A stretch of DNA of 64,000 bases, taken from NCBI RefSeq assembly GCF_030504985.1, contig NZ_JASERU010000009.1, positions 62,001-126,000 of the forward strand, in the 5' to 3' direction. The notes beneath the pieces were generated by a model. The model saw only the letters and a list, made by a program, of their open reading frames with translations, was not told where the DNA came from and did no database searches. Source of the stretch: Fulvimonas sp. R45 (GTDB lineage: Bacteria > Pseudomonadota > Gammaproteobacteria > Xanthomonadales > Rhodanobacteraceae). Shown here piece after piece: positions 1 through 9,772 of this stretch; the first letter of the stretch is position 1, and each line of letters begins with the position of its first letter. Both the position numbers and the translations under genes were made by a program.

Positions 1-857
1 CGGCTCAGCGTCACGCCCACGCGCTCGAACGGCGGGCGCGCGTTGCAGAAGCGGTCCTCGACCACCCACTGCATGTAGGGCTCGCGCTGCACCGGCCACG
101 CATCCGCAACGCCCAACGCGTCTCCGACGCGCGCGCGCAGCGCGTCGTCGGTGGCGGGCGTGATGCTGTCCACCATCGAGCACGGGAAAGCCACCGCGTC
201 GGCGATCCACGCGGCCAGCGCGGCATCGATCCGCTGCGCGTACTGCAGCACGGCGCGGCGCAGGCGCTGGCCGTTGCCGGCGAGGTTGTCGCAGCTCAGC
301 GCCGTGTACGGCGCGATGCCGCACCGCCAGCGCGCGCGTAGCCCGGCGACGAGGTAGCCGACCACGCTGCGCGGCGCCTCCGGCGCGGCGAGGTCGTGCG
401 CGATCTCCGGGTGGGCGAGGTCGAGGCCATCGCCCACCAGCGCGTAGCCTTTCTCGGTGACCGTCAGCGTGACCAGCCGCACCGCGGGATCGGCCAGCCG
501 CGCCAGCACGGCGTCGGGCTCCCTCGGGGCGCACAGCCATTCGCGGATCGAGCCGATCACGCGCAGGCGGTTCGACGCGCCGAGCAGGGCCAGCGTGTAG
601 AGCCCGTCCTGCGGACGCAGCGCGTCGCGCACCTCGGCGCTGTGCAGCGAGACGGCGCAGATCCCCCAGTCCGGGTGGTCGGCCAGCAGCGCGTCGATGT
701 AGGCCGCCTGGTGCGCCCGGTGGAACGCGCCGGGGCCGAAGTGCACGATGCCGATGCGCACCTCGCCCGGCGCGTAGTCCGGGCGCGCCACGGTGGCCGG
801 CAGCGCGGGCAGCGCGGCCAGCGACAGGCGCCGCTCGCGGGAAGACGCGGCTGCCAT
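1..857 (-). CDS. uxuB: Fructuronate reductase / mannitol dehydrogenase family (3' end cut by window)
   Basis: NAD-dependent reductase that converts D-fructuronate and D-mannonate in hexuronate breakdown. I translated it directly from the minus strand. The start ATG (855-857) overlaps the stop of the upstream KDG kinase gene (ATGA), and about 285 residues are present of the roughly 490 usual for the family. Visible family motifs are the N-terminal Rossmann start IVHFGPGAFHRAHQ, the internal SCDNLAGNG and the segment FPCSMVDSITPATDD. It is the last visible gene of an operon that also encodes alpha-glucuronidase, mannonate dehydratase and KDG kinase, so a glucuronate role (UxuB) is much likelier than mannitol oxidation. 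The C-terminal catalytic lysine region lies outside the window. The family call is firm; the exact substrate is inferred from context. Confidence 0.88.
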   Translation of the reverse strand, partial: MAAASSRERRLSLAALPALPATVARPDYAPGEVRIGIVHFGPGAFHRAHQAAYIDALLADHPDWGICAVSLHSAEVRDALRPQDGLYTLALLGASNRLRVIGSIREWLCAPREPDAVLARLADPAVRLVTLTVTEKGYALVGDGLDLAHPEIAHDLAAPEAPRSVVGYLVAGLRARWRCGIAPYTALSCDNLAGNGQRLRRAVLQYAQRIDAALAAWIADAVAFPCSMVDSITPATDDALRARVGDALGVADAWPVQREPYMQWVVEDRFCNARPPFERVGVTLS

Positions 858-1897
858 CAGCGCCGCACCTCGAAACCGCCGTCGGCGAGGAAGGCCCGCA
901 TGTCGGCCTCGCGCAGCAGGTTCACGTCGCCGGGCACCGAGTGCTTGAGGCAGGCCGCCGCCAGCGCGAAATCCAGCGCGGCCTGGTCGTCCATGTCCCG
1001 CAACAGGCCGTGCAGCAGGCCTGCGGCAAACGCGTCGCCGCTGCCGATGCGGTCGACGATGCCGATCAGCCCGCGCGGCGCCGTGGCGAGCGTGCGGTCG
1101 CGCTGCGCCAGGCGGCCGAGCAGGTCCTGCTCGTCGGCGCTGCGGTGGCGGCGCGCGGTGGTGGCCAGGCGCTGCAGGCGCGGCCACGCCGCGAAGGCGG
1201 CTTCGGCGGCGCGGTGGAAGCCGTCGTCCGTGGCCGCGAAGTCCCGGCCGAGGATCAGCGCGACGTCGCGTTCGCCGCCGAAGACCAGCTCCGCCTCGGC
1301 CACGACCTCGCGCAGCAGCGCGGGCGCCTGCGCGGCGCGCTCGCCCCACAGCTTGCCGCGGTAGTTGCAATCGAACGACACCCGCACGCCTCCCGCGCGC
1401 GCGGCCCGCACCGCGGCCAGCGCGGCCTGCGCCGTGGCCTCGCCCAGCGCGAGGTTGATCCCGGACAGGTGCAGCCATTGCGCCCCGGCGAGCAGGCGTG
1501 GCCAGTCCCAGGCCTCGGTCGGCGTGCGCGCGAATACCGAGTCGGCGCGGTCGTAGATCACCTCGGCGGGACGATGCATCGCGCCGGGCGCGAGGAAGTA
1601 CAGCCCCATGCGGCCTTCCGTGTGGCGCACGCCGCCGGTGTCCACGCCGTGGCGGCGCAGCTCGCCGGCGCAGGCGTGGCCGATCGCATGGTCGGGCAAG
1701 GCGCTGACCATCGCGCTGGCATGGCCGAGGATGGCGAGCGAGGCGGCCACGTTCGCCTCCGCGCCGCCGAAGTGGACGTCGAAGCGGGGCGATTGCAGCG
1801 GCAGCTCGCGCCCCGGCGGCGACAGCCGCATCAGCAGTTCGCCGAAGCAGACGATGCGGGGCCGGTCGGTGGGAGGCGGCGGTTCGTGCGACTTCAT
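857..1897 (-). CDS. kdgK: 2-keto-3-deoxygluconate kinase (PfkB family)
   Basis: Phosphorylates 2-keto-3-deoxygluconate (KDG) to KDPG, the step that feeds glucuronate carbon into the lower Entner-Doudoroff pathway. The 346-residue protein has the ribokinase/PfkB layout: N-terminal FGELLMRLSPPG, the substrate-side glycine segment FGGAEANVAASLA near residue 43, and the C-terminal signature RIGSGDAFAAG, whose Asp is the catalytic base. The usual GAGDAF reads GSGDAF here, a conservative change. It lies between the GH3 gene and uxuB on the minus strand, with a 180-base gap upstream carrying strong hairpins, and its stop overlaps the uxuB start, which suggests translational coupling. Another sugar kinase specificity is possible, but mannonate dehydratase and fructuronate reductase in the same operon support KDG. 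Confidence 0.9.
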   Translation of the reverse strand: MKSHEPPPPTDRPRIVCFGELLMRLSPPGRELPLQSPRFDVHFGGAEANVAASLAILGHASAMVSALPDHAIGHACAGELRRHGVDTGGVRHTEGRMGLYFLAPGAMHRPAEVIYDRADSVFARTPTEAWDWPRLLAGAQWLHLSGINLALGEATAQAALAAVRAARAGGVRVSFDCNYRGKLWGERAAQAPALLREVVAEAELVFGGERDVALILGRDFAATDDGFHRAAEAAFAAWPRLQRLATTARRHRSADEQDLLGRLAQRDRTLATAPRGLIGIVDRIGSGDAFAAGLLHGLLRDMDDQAALDFALAAACLKHSVPGDVNLLREADMRAFLADGGFEVRR

Positions 1898-1925
1898 GGT
1901 TTCTCGTCACTCATCGGCGTGAAAG

Positions 1926-2048
1926 CCCCTCTCCCCTCGGGAGAGGGGTTGGGGTGAGGGTTCGGCAATACCGCCATGCTTTGCTCCGCTCGTACCCTCT
2001 CCCGGCTGCCGCCACCCTCTCCCACGCGTGGGAGAGGGGCCCACGTTG
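1926..2048. repeat. Pair of CCCTCTCC hairpins (REP-like)
   Basis: Two strong inverted repeats lie between the GH3 gene and kdgK. The first (1926-1948) is a 10-bp stem of CCCCTCTCCC with a 3-base loop. The second (2025-2048) is a 24-base perfect palindrome centred on ACGCGT. Related CCTCTCCC hairpins recur at 18562, 44391, 52683 and 54598, always between genes. Inside an operon they may act as RNA-stability or processivity elements; neither is followed by a T-run, so classical termination is unlikely. Confidence 0.8.
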
Positions 2049-2077
2049 CGGTGTCTGTGCAAGCCGGGCATGGTCTT

Positions 2078-4774
2078 TCAGCGCTGCACGGTGAAGTCGC
2101 GGGTGAGGCAGATGTCGGCGCTGGAGGCGCCCACCTGTACCTGGTAGCGGCCGGGATCGACGGCGTAGGCGCTTCGCGCCACATCGTAGTAGCGCAGGTC
2201 GGTGCGCGGCGTGACGTCGAAGCTGACGCTGCGTTCCTCGCCGGGTTTCAGGGCGATGCGCCGGAAGCCGCGCAGTGACTTGATCGCGCGCGCATGCGGT
2301 GCCTGCAGCGCGCGCAGGTAGAGCTGCACCACCTCGTCGCCCGCGCGCTGGCCGGTGTTCTTCACCTTCACGGTGACTTTCAGGTGCCCGTCCGGGCCCA
2401 GCGTGTCGCGGTCGAGCCGCAGGTCGGAATAGGCGAAACGGGTGTACGACAGGCCGTAGCCGAACGGATACAGCGGCTCGCCCTTGAAGTAGCGGTAGGT
2501 ACGGCCCTGCATGGCGTAGTCGTCGAACGGCGGCAGTTGCTGCACGCTCTTGTAGAAGGTGACCGGCAGCCTTCCGGCGGGGTTCGCGTCGCCGAACAGC
2601 GCGTCGGCCACCGCGTTGCCGCCGCGCTGGCCCGGGTACCAGGCCAGCAGGATCGCCGGCAGGTGTTGCTGCGCCCAGTCGATCGCCAGCGCCGAACCGG
2701 TGGTCAGCACCAGCACTACCGGCTTGCCGGTGGCCTGCAGCGCCTTCAGCAGTTTCTGCTGGGTGGCCGGCAGCGCCAGCGTGGTGCGGTCGCCGCCGGC
2801 GAAGCCCGGGTAGTCGACCGGCATCTCCTCGCCTTCCAGGTCGCTGGTGAGGCCGCCGGCGAAGATCACCACGTCGGCCTGCCGCGCCGCGTCCAGCGCC
2901 GCCTCGAACGGCGGCTTCGCGCCGGGCATGCGCCAGGCCAGCCGCACGCTGGCGTTGTGCGCGTCGCGCACGTAGTCGAGGCGGATCGCATGGGCCTTGC
3001 CGGCCTTCAGCTCGACGAAGGCGCCCTGCCCGCGCCGCGTCGATTTCGCGTCCCAGCGGTCCAGCAGCAGGCGACCGTCGAGGTAGAGGCGGAAGCCGCT
3101 GTCGGCGGCGGCGCCCAGCTCGTAGCGTCCCGACACCGGCGGCACCAGTTCGCCGCTCCAGCGCGCGGCGAACTGGTGGACGTCCAGCGCCTGCGCGTCG
3201 GGCAGCTTGCCGTCGGCGACCAGCGCGTCGGTGGGGCTGGCGTGGATGAAGTGGAAGCCGACCCGCGGGTCGATGCGGGTCAGCACCGGCGGCGCGGTGA
3301 AGTCGGCGCTGCGGAAGTACTCGCCCTTGAGGCCGTGTTCGCGCGAACCCGGCGCCGGACGGAGGTAGGCGCCATCGATCACGCGGCCCACGTCCGGGCC
3401 GTCGAAGCCCTGCACCAGCTCCGCACCCCGCACGTAGCTGACCTGCGCGTGCGGTACCGCCTCGCGGATGCCCTGCAGGAGGGTCACCGGCGCCCGCGGC
3501 GTGCCGTGGTAGTTGCCCACCAGCGCCTGCACGCTGTCGGCGGTGGGGCCGATCACCGCGATGCGCCGCACCTTGCGCGACAGCGGCAGCAGGCCGTCGT
3601 TCTTCAGCAGCACCATCGATTCCTGCGCGGCGCGGCGCGCCAGCGCGTCGTGCTGCGGTGAGCGGATGGTCGAGAGCGGCAGCGACGACCACGGCACGCG
3701 TGCGGGCGGGTCGAACATGCCGAGCCGGAAGCGGGCCAGCATCAGCCGCGTGACCGCGGTGTCGATGGTGCGCTCGCTGACCAGGCCGTCGTGCACGGCC
3801 TGGACCAGCGCGGCGTAGGTGGTGCCGCAGTTGAGGTCGTCGCCGTGGTTCACCGCCATTGCCGCGGCCTGCTCGGCGGTGGGCACGACCTTGTGGAACT
3901 GGTAGATGTCGGCCACCGCATCGCAGTCGGAGACCACGTAGCCCTTGAAGCCCCAGTCCTTGCGCAGGATGTCCTGCAGCAGGCGCTGGCTGGCGGTGGC
4001 CGGCACGCCGTCCACGCGATTGTAGGCACCCATCACCGCGTCGACCCCACCCTGCTGCACCAGTGCCTGGAACGCCGGCAGGTAGGTCTCGTGCAGGTCG
4101 CGCTCGCTTGGATGCACGTCGAAGCGGTGGCGCTCGGATTCCGGCCCGCTGTGCACGGCGAAGTGCTTGGCGGTGGCGTCGAGCTTGCGGTACCTGCCCG
4201 GATGGCGCGGATTCGCGAGCGAATCCACGGTGTTGTCGTCGCCCTGCATGCCGCGCACGAAGGCCACGCCCAGGCGCGCGGTGAGGTAGGGATCCTCGCC
4301 GTAGGTCTCCTGCCCGCGGCCCCAGCGCGGGTCGCGGAAGATGTTGATATTGGGCGACCAGAAGGTCAGGCCTTCGTAGCGGCCGCGCATGCCGCGGCGC
4401 TGGAAGTCGTTGTACTTGGCGCGCGCCTCGTCGCTGATCGCGGTGGCTTCTTCGTGCAGCAGCGCGGGGTCGAAGGTGGCCGCGAGGCCGATCGCCTGCG
4501 GGAACACGGTGGCCTCGCCGGCGCGCGCCACGCCGTGCAGCCCCTCGCTCCACCAGTCGTAGGCCGGCACGCCCAGGCGCGGGATCGCGGGCGCGCTGTT
4601 CTGCATCTGCGCGACCTTTTCCTGCAGCGTCATGTGCGCCACCAGGTCGGCGGCGCGTTGCTCGAAGCTCAGCGAGGTGTCGCGCCAGGCCGGCGCGGCG
4701 TGGTCCGCGGCGGCGCTCACCGGGATGGCCTGCGCGGCGAGCAGCAGCACGGCGGCGAGGGATCGGATCTGCAT
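2078..4774 (-). CDS. GH3 beta-xylosidase/beta-glucosidase with PA14 insert
   Basis: Exported glycoside hydrolase that should release xylose or glucose from the non-reducing end of short oligosaccharides in the periplasm. The chosen start is MQIRSL, which has an AAGGGAGA ribosome site 8 bases upstream and opens a signal peptide ending near ALA/AAD; a longer in-frame extension has no such support. About 898 residues. The (beta/alpha)8 domain includes WSPNINIFRDPRWGRGQET and KHFAVHSGPE, with the nucleophile Asp in YVVSDCDA near residue 283. A PA14 module follows the first sugar-binding linker (about 455-600, starting GLKGEYF). The alpha/beta sandwich contains the EGEEMPVDYPGF acid/base region, and a fibronectin-III-like tail closes the protein. 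The gene starts 16 bases after the GH43 gene. Its place in the xylan operon favours beta-xylosidase, but sequence alone does not exclude beta-glucosidase. Confidence 0.9.
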   Translation of the reverse strand: MQIRSLAAVLLLAAQAIPVSAAADHAAPAWRDTSLSFEQRAADLVAHMTLQEKVAQMQNSAPAIPRLGVPAYDWWSEGLHGVARAGEATVFPQAIGLAATFDPALLHEEATAISDEARAKYNDFQRRGMRGRYEGLTFWSPNINIFRDPRWGRGQETYGEDPYLTARLGVAFVRGMQGDDNTVDSLANPRHPGRYRKLDATAKHFAVHSGPESERHRFDVHPSERDLHETYLPAFQALVQQGGVDAVMGAYNRVDGVPATASQRLLQDILRKDWGFKGYVVSDCDAVADIYQFHKVVPTAEQAAAMAVNHGDDLNCGTTYAALVQAVHDGLVSERTIDTAVTRLMLARFRLGMFDPPARVPWSSLPLSTIRSPQHDALARRAAQESMVLLKNDGLLPLSRKVRRIAVIGPTADSVQALVGNYHGTPRAPVTLLQGIREAVPHAQVSYVRGAELVQGFDGPDVGRVIDGAYLRPAPGSREHGLKGEYFRSADFTAPPVLTRIDPRVGFHFIHASPTDALVADGKLPDAQALDVHQFAARWSGELVPPVSGRYELGAAADSGFRLYLDGRLLLDRWDAKSTRRGQGAFVELKAGKAHAIRLDYVRDAHNASVRLAWRMPGAKPPFEAALDAARQADVVIFAGGLTSDLEGEEMPVDYPGFAGGDRTTLALPATQQKLLKALQATGKPVVLVLTTGSALAIDWAQQHLPAILLAWYPGQRGGNAVADALFGDANPAGRLPVTFYKSVQQLPPFDDYAMQGRTYRYFKGEPLYPFGYGLSYTRFAYSDLRLDRDTLGPDGHLKVTVKVKNTGQRAGDEVVQLYLRALQAPHARAIKSLRGFRRIALKPGEERSVSFDVTPRTDLRYYDVARSAYAVDPGRYQVQVGASSADICLTRDFTVQR

Positions 4775-4790
4775 GCGTTCGGTCTCCCTT

Positions 4791-6500
4791 TCAACGGACC
4801 GCTTCGGTCCGGGCATACGGTCCCAGCATGGTGCCGACGAAGCCGCCGGCGACGTCGGTGCTGAGGATGGTGGCGTCGTCGCCGCGGCGCAGCCAGCGCC
4901 AGCCTGTGCCGTCGGCGTCCCAGGCGAACGCGTAGGCGCCGCCGTCGCCGGCGATCTTCAGTTTCAGCGTGGCGCCGGGTTTGATCCGGCCGGGCTCGAT
5001 CCACGCGTGGGCGACGGTCGTCGGCTGGCCGCCGGCATCCTTGCGCAGGAACAGCTCGACGCGCGCGCCGACGCGGTGCACGCCGAGGAAGTACCAGTGC
5101 GTCTCGTTCTGGAACGCGGCCAGGCCGGCGGCGGTGCCGGGCTTCGCCGGCACCTCGAGCGCGGTGCTGGCGTCGAAGGCGAGGTGCTGCTGGCGGCGCG
5201 CGAGGAAGGACGGGTTGTGCAGCGCGTCCAGTCCTTCCGGCAGCGGGTGGAGGGTGAGCATGCCGGGCCGCGCGCGCAGGTCGGCCCACGGCTGCTTCGG
5301 TGCGCGCAGGTAGAGCCAGGCGCGGTCGAGCGTGGGTTTGTCGAAATCGTCGCGCCAGGTGAAGTTGCCGCTCATCGGCGCCTGGCTCGCCCCGTTCCAC
5401 GCGAAGGACGGCGACGGCGCGATGCGCGGGACCGTGTGGCCGTGGTCGAGGATCACCGGCCAGCCGTTCTTCCAGCGCACCGGCAACAGCCAGGTCTCGC
5501 GGCCGGTGTTGAAGTGCGTGCCGCCGTAGGCGCGGCTGGCCAGGAACAGCGCCCACCATTGGCCGTCCGGCCCCTCGACCAGGTCGGCGTGGCCGGCGTT
5601 GATCACCGGGTCGGCGCGATCGGCGGGCAGGTCGCGCTGGGTCAGGATCGGGTCGTGCGCGTACGGCTGGTACGGCCCCCACGGCGAGCGGCTGCGCAGC
5701 ACCACCTGCGAGTGGTTGAGCGCGGTGCCGCCCTCGGCGCAGGACAGGTAATACCAGCCGTCGCGCTTGTACAGGTGCGGCCCCTCGATCCAGATCGGAT
5801 GCTTCGACAGGTCCACGCCGCCGTTCAAGATCACCTTGCGCGGCCCGACCGGCTGGCGCCGGGCCAGGTCGAATCGCTGCATCCAGATCGCGCGGAGGCC
5901 CTCGTACAGCGGCGGCCCTTGCGGCGGGCCGTTGTTGAGCAGGTAGACCTTGCCGTCGTCGTCGAAGAACAGCGACGGGTCGATGCCGTCCACGCCGCGC
6001 AGCCAGGTCGGGTCGGACCACGGCCCGGCGGGATCCTTCGCGGTGGCGAGGAAATTGCCACCGCCGTCGACCTCGGTGCCGACCACGTAGAAGCTGCCGT
6101 CGTGGAAGGCGATCGAGGCGGCGAACAGGCTGCGGCTGATGCGCTGCCCATCGAAGTCCATCTGCGCCGGGCGGTCGATGACGTTGCCGATCTGCTTCCA
6201 GTGCACCAGGTCGCGGCTCTCCGACACCGGCAGGCCGGGGAAGTAGGCGAAGCTGGAATTGACCAGATAGTAGCGGTCGCCCGCGCGCGTCACGCTCGGG
6301 TCCGGATAGAAGCCGGCCAGCACGGGGTTGCGGTAGTGCCCCGGCGGCAGCGGCTGCGCGAACGCGGCGTCGTGGCCGCGGTATTCGAACCAGTGGTAGC
6401 GCACCGCTTCCCCCGCCCGTGCCGCCGGCAGCGCGAGCAGGCCGGCCAGGCCCAGGCAGGCCCGGGCCAGCGCGGCGGCGGACGGCAGCGAACGGCTCAT
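4791..6500 (-). CDS. GH43 beta-xylosidase / alpha-arabinofuranosidase
   Basis: Glycoside hydrolase family 43 enzyme acting on xylo-oligosaccharides and their arabinose decorations. The start MSRSLPSA was chosen because a hydrophobic signal peptide follows at once (cleavage near ARA/GEA) and the region upstream is not secretory. About 569 residues. The five-bladed propeller shows the three acidic catalytic residues in order: Asp about 67 in FYPDPS (base), Asp about 174 in DGIDPS (pKa tuner) and Glu about 239 in WIEGPHLY (acid). A C-terminal beta-sandwich follows from about residue 335 (GNFTWRDDFD), as in the xylosidases with a DUF1349/concanavalin-like domain. It sits 16 bases after mannonate dehydratase and 16 before the GH3 gene. 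The choice between xylosidase and arabinofuranosidase is open. Confidence 0.9.
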   Translation of the reverse strand: MSRSLPSAAALARACLGLAGLLALPAARAGEAVRYHWFEYRGHDAAFAQPLPPGHYRNPVLAGFYPDPSVTRAGDRYYLVNSSFAYFPGLPVSESRDLVHWKQIGNVIDRPAQMDFDGQRISRSLFAASIAFHDGSFYVVGTEVDGGGNFLATAKDPAGPWSDPTWLRGVDGIDPSLFFDDDGKVYLLNNGPPQGPPLYEGLRAIWMQRFDLARRQPVGPRKVILNGGVDLSKHPIWIEGPHLYKRDGWYYLSCAEGGTALNHSQVVLRSRSPWGPYQPYAHDPILTQRDLPADRADPVINAGHADLVEGPDGQWWALFLASRAYGGTHFNTGRETWLLPVRWKNGWPVILDHGHTVPRIAPSPSFAWNGASQAPMSGNFTWRDDFDKPTLDRAWLYLRAPKQPWADLRARPGMLTLHPLPEGLDALHNPSFLARRQQHLAFDASTALEVPAKPGTAAGLAAFQNETHWYFLGVHRVGARVELFLRKDAGGQPTTVAHAWIEPGRIKPGATLKLKIAGDGGAYAFAWDADGTGWRWLRRGDDATILSTDVAGGFVGTMLGPYARTEAVR

Positions 6501-6516
6501 GCCCTTCCCGGCCTCC

Positions 6517-7770
6517 TCACCAGTTCCACATCGCGCCGTCTTCCAGCCGCGCGACGGGCAGCTGTTTCGGCGCATACGGATACTTCGCGGCCAGCTTCTC
6601 GTCGATCGTCACGCCGTGTCCCGGCGTGTCGCCCACGTGCAGGCGGCCGTCACGGAACGCGTAGTCGTGCGGGAACACCGCGTTGGCCTCGTCGGAATGG
6701 AACATGTATTCCTGGATGCCGAAGTTGGGCACCCAGGTGTCGAAGTGCAGCGCCGCGCCCATCGTCACCGGCGACAGGTCGGTGGCGCCGTGGAAGCCGG
6801 TGCGCACCTGGTACAGCGCGGCGAAGTCGGCCAGCCGGCGCATCGCGGTGATGCCGCCGCCGTGCACGAGGGTGGTGCGGATGTAGTCGATCAGCTGCTG
6901 CTCGATCAGCTGCTTGCAGTCCCAGATCGAGTTGAACACCTCGCCCACCGCCAGCGGCGTGAGCGAGTGGCGGCGGATCAGTTCGAACGAGGCCTGGTTC
7001 TCCGCCGGGGTGGCGTCCTCCAGCCAGAACAGCCGGTACGGCTCCAGGCTGCGCGCCAGCCGCGCCGCCTCGATCGGGGTGAGCCGGTGGTGCGCGTCGT
7101 GCAGCAGCTCGACGCCGTCGCCGTGGTCGGCGCGCAGGCGCTCGAACAGCTTCGGCACGATCTCCAGGTAGCGCGGCGTGGACCAGGTCGTCTCCAGCGG
7201 AAGCTCGCTCTCGGCCGGCTCGTAGGGCTTGCCCTTGACCGAGATGCCGTAGGCCTTCTTCACGCCCGGCACGCCGCACTGCGCGCGCACGGCGAGGAAG
7301 CCCTGCTCGACGAACTTGCCCACCTCGTCGCTCGCTTCCTCGATGTCGCGGCCGTTGGCGTGCGCGTAGACCAACGCCCCCCCGCGCGAGCGGCCGCCCA
7401 AAAGCTGGTAGAGCGGCAGGCCGGCCAGCTTGCCGAGGATGTCCCACAGCGCCACGTCCACCGCGGCGATCGCGGTCATCGTCACCGGGCCGCGCCGCCA
7501 GTAGGCGCCGCGATAGAGGAACTGCCAGAGATCCTCGATGCGGCCGGCGTCGCGGCCGATCAGGTTGGGCACCACGTGGTCCTGCAGGTACGACGCCACC
7601 GCCAGCTCGCGGCCGTTGAGGGTGGCGTCGCCGAGGCCGCTGACGCCGCTGCGGGTCTCGATCTTCAGGGTGACGAAGTTGCGTCCCGGGCTGCTGACGA
7701 TGACGCGCGCGGCGACGATCTCGCGGTCGCGCGCCGAGCCGTGGGCGGGGGTGGCGGAAGCGGTGTCCAT
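6517..7770 (-). CDS. manD: D-mannonate dehydratase, enolase superfamily (ManD/RspA type)
   Basis: Dehydrates D-mannonate to 2-keto-3-deoxygluconate in the cytoplasm, between fructuronate reductase and KDG kinase. The 417-residue protein is an enolase-superfamily member of the ManD group, not the Fe/Mn-dependent UxuA fold. Visible marks are [20 protein letters not shown], the metal-ligand run [12 protein letters not shown] and [12 protein letters not shown] with VGEVFNS, the late active-site segment [11 protein letters not shown], and the conserved C-terminus DGAMWNW. No signal peptide. Its ATG begins one base after the stop of the esterase gene. Some ManD/RspA proteins have low activity or act on D-gluconate; the flanking uxuB and kdgK support the high-activity mannonate assignment. 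Confidence 0.9.
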   Translation of the reverse strand: MDTASATPAHGSARDREIVAARVIVSSPGRNFVTLKIETRSGVSGLGDATLNGRELAVASYLQDHVVPNLIGRDAGRIEDLWQFLYRGAYWRRGPVTMTAIAAVDVALWDILGKLAGLPLYQLLGGRSRGGALVYAHANGRDIEEASDEVGKFVEQGFLAVRAQCGVPGVKKAYGISVKGKPYEPAESELPLETTWSTPRYLEIVPKLFERLRADHGDGVELLHDAHHRLTPIEAARLARSLEPYRLFWLEDATPAENQASFELIRRHSLTPLAVGEVFNSIWDCKQLIEQQLIDYIRTTLVHGGGITAMRRLADFAALYQVRTGFHGATDLSPVTMGAALHFDTWVPNFGIQEYMFHSDEANAVFPHDYAFRDGRLHVGDTPGHGVTIDEKLAAKYPYAPKQLPVARLEDGAMWNW

Positions 7771-7771
7771 G

Positions 7772-9772
7772 TCAGTGCGTGCTCGCGGAAGTGACGGGGA
7801 TCTCGAACGGCCCCGCGGGCAGGCCCGCCTGGTCGTAGAGCGTGCAGATCGGGCTGTCGGCCCAGCAGTAGCGCACCCGCGCCACCGCGTCCGCCGTCGC
7901 CGGCACGTGCAGGGTGACCTGGTCGCCGTGCATGTCGGCGACGGCGTACCGGCAGGTGCCGGGCCGCGCCCCGCACAGCTCGAAGCCAGCCGGATGGTCG
8001 GTGCTGTAGGCGACCAGCTTGCCGGTGACGTCGCCGAAGCGCAGCGTGACCGCGTCGCCGGCGCGCCGCGCCGACAGCGGCACCGGCCCCGACGGCGGCA
8101 AGGCCGTGTCGCCGTAGATCACGTGGCGCGCCACCCGCGCCAGCCGGCGGCCGAGTTCCTGCTTGTTGGCGGGGTGGATGTCGTAGCGCTCGCCGATGTC
8201 CACCGCGACGGCCAGGCCCGAGCGCGGGTCTTCCGCCGCGACCCGGCGCTGGCTCTCGCGCACGTCGGCCCAGCCGCTCTCGCCGGGCTGCGTGGGCGAG
8301 GGGCCGTAGCTGGAAAGCTGCACGATCAGGAACGGCAGGTCCGTGCCGAAGCGCGCGCGGAAGTCGTCGCGCAGCCCTTCCAGCAGCGCGCGGTAGTTGT
8401 CCGGGTCGCCGGTGTTCGACGCGCCCTGGTACCACAGCGCGCCGCGGAAGCCGTAGTGGCCGAGCGGCGCGATCATGCCGTTGTAGAGCGTGGTGAGGCC
8501 GGACGTGGACTGCCACGGCAGGCCCGGCGGCGCACCGTAGGCCGCGGGCACCACCTTGTACTGCCAGCCCCGCAGCGGGATCGAGGTGCCGTCCGCCAGC
8601 TTCAGCGCACGGCTGGACGCGGGGCCCTGCAGGCCGTCGTCGCGATAGGTGCCGAGCACGTTCAGCGCGATCAGGTTCACGCCTTCGTGCAGCACCCCGG
8701 CCGGCACGGCGTAGTGGCGCTGCACGCTGCCGTAGGCGGTGCCGACCCAGTGCCCGTTGACCCAGGTCTGGTCGATCTCGTTGGCCAGCAGGTCCAGCAC
8801 GGCGCCCTGCGCGGCCTGCGCCTTGTCCAGCGTCACCGTGGTGCGGTACCACAGCATGCCGGTGAACTTGTCCAGCGACGGCACGCCCCAGTGCTGCCAG
8901 GCGCCATGCTGCAGCGGCGCGCGCCGCCAGCCGGGCTCGCCCAGGCTCGACGCGTTCCACGGCGCGTTCGCCGCGGTGGCGCCGGGCCGCGACAGCCACC
9001 AGGCCTTCCATTGGCGATCCCATTGCTGCTCGGCGCGCGGGCGGTTCTTCGCGTAGAGCGCGAGCAGGTCCAGCCCCTGGTCGTAGCCGCCGACCTTGCG
9101 CAGCGCCTGCGCGCTCATCCACGGCTCGATGCGCGAGCCGCCCCAGGCGGCCACCACCATGCCCATCGGCACCGGCACGGTCTTCTGCAGCTCGCGCGCG
9201 TAGTAGTAGCAGGTGGCGGAGAAACCCGGCACGTTGGCCGGCGTGGTCGGCAGCCAGTGGTCCGTGCGCGGGATCGCCGCCTGCGGGGTGGCGCTGGCGG
9301 TGTCGTCCACGGTGAGCATGCGCAGGCGGTCGTTCGACGCGTTCCGGGTCTCGGAATCCAGGTCCAGCGTGCGCCGCACCTGCAGCGCCATGTTGGACTG
9401 GCCCGAGCACAGCCACACGTCGCCGACCAGCACGTCGCCGATGGTCTGCGTGGCGCCGTCCGCGCTGCTCACGGTGAGCGTGTACGGCCCGCCCGCGGGC
9501 AACGCGGGCAGCGTGGCCTGCCAGCGTCCGTCGGCGTCGGCGCGGCCGTGCACGGTGTGGCCGGCGAAGCGGATCGTCAGCGCCGCGCCGGGCTTCGCCC
9601 GGCCCCAGACGGGGTCGGCGCGGTCGCGCTGCAGCACGGCGTGGTCCTGGAACAGCGGATTGAGCAGCGTGGCATCCGCGGCGCATGCCGCGCCCGTGCC
9701 CAGGCACAGCAGTGCCGCGACGCCGGCGAGCGTGCGGTAATGGAACGGCGTCGGCCTTGCGTCGGTCACCAT
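7772..9772 (-). CDS. Sialate O-acetylesterase-family esterase, probable acetylxylan esterase
   Basis: Exported carbohydrate esterase likely to remove acetyl groups from xylo-oligosaccharides so that the GH67 and xylosidases can act. The start MVTDARP was selected because its ATG overlaps the end of the GH67 gene by 7 bases and a signal peptide follows (cleavage near ACA/ADA); the longer frame runs back inside GH67. About 666 residues. An N-terminal beta-sandwich (about 35-115) is followed by the SGNH/SASA block [12 protein letters not shown] with nucleophile Ser about 126, GGSRIEPW, a jelly-roll insert and the late segment [21 protein letters not shown], which is followed by the His region [13 protein letters not shown]. 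Annotation as a sialic-acid esterase would be misleading, because the locus has no sialic acid genes. Similar esterases sit in Xanthomonas plant-glycan loci. Confidence 0.85.
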   Translation of the reverse strand: MVTDARPTPFHYRTLAGVAALLCLGTGAACAADATLLNPLFQDHAVLQRDRADPVWGRAKPGAALTIRFAGHTVHGRADADGRWQATLPALPAGGPYTLTVSSADGATQTIGDVLVGDVWLCSGQSNMALQVRRTLDLDSETRNASNDRLRMLTVDDTASATPQAAIPRTDHWLPTTPANVPGFSATCYYYARELQKTVPVPMGMVVAAWGGSRIEPWMSAQALRKVGGYDQGLDLLALYAKNRPRAEQQWDRQWKAWWLSRPGATAANAPWNASSLGEPGWRRAPLQHGAWQHWGVPSLDKFTGMLWYRTTVTLDKAQAAQGAVLDLLANEIDQTWVNGHWVGTAYGSVQRHYAVPAGVLHEGVNLIALNVLGTYRDDGLQGPASSRALKLADGTSIPLRGWQYKVVPAAYGAPPGLPWQSTSGLTTLYNGMIAPLGHYGFRGALWYQGASNTGDPDNYRALLEGLRDDFRARFGTDLPFLIVQLSSYGPSPTQPGESGWADVRESQRRVAAEDPRSGLAVAVDIGERYDIHPANKQELGRRLARVARHVIYGDTALPPSGPVPLSARRAGDAVTLRFGDVTGKLVAYSTDHPAGFELCGARPGTCRYAVADMHGDQVTLHVPATADAVARVRYCWADSPICTLYDQAGLPAGPFEIPVTSASTH

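Noticed and set aside
1911-4553. Long minus-strand frame overlapping the GH3 gene in another phase
   Set aside because: Arg/Ala/Gly-rich composition typical of an out-of-frame reading; the GH3 frame explains the region fully.
7772-9772. Role in sialic acid catabolism for the SASA-family esterase
   Set aside because: No sialidase, aldolase or sialic acid transporter gene is near. The operon is for glucuronoxylan, so an acetyl-xylan role is likelier.
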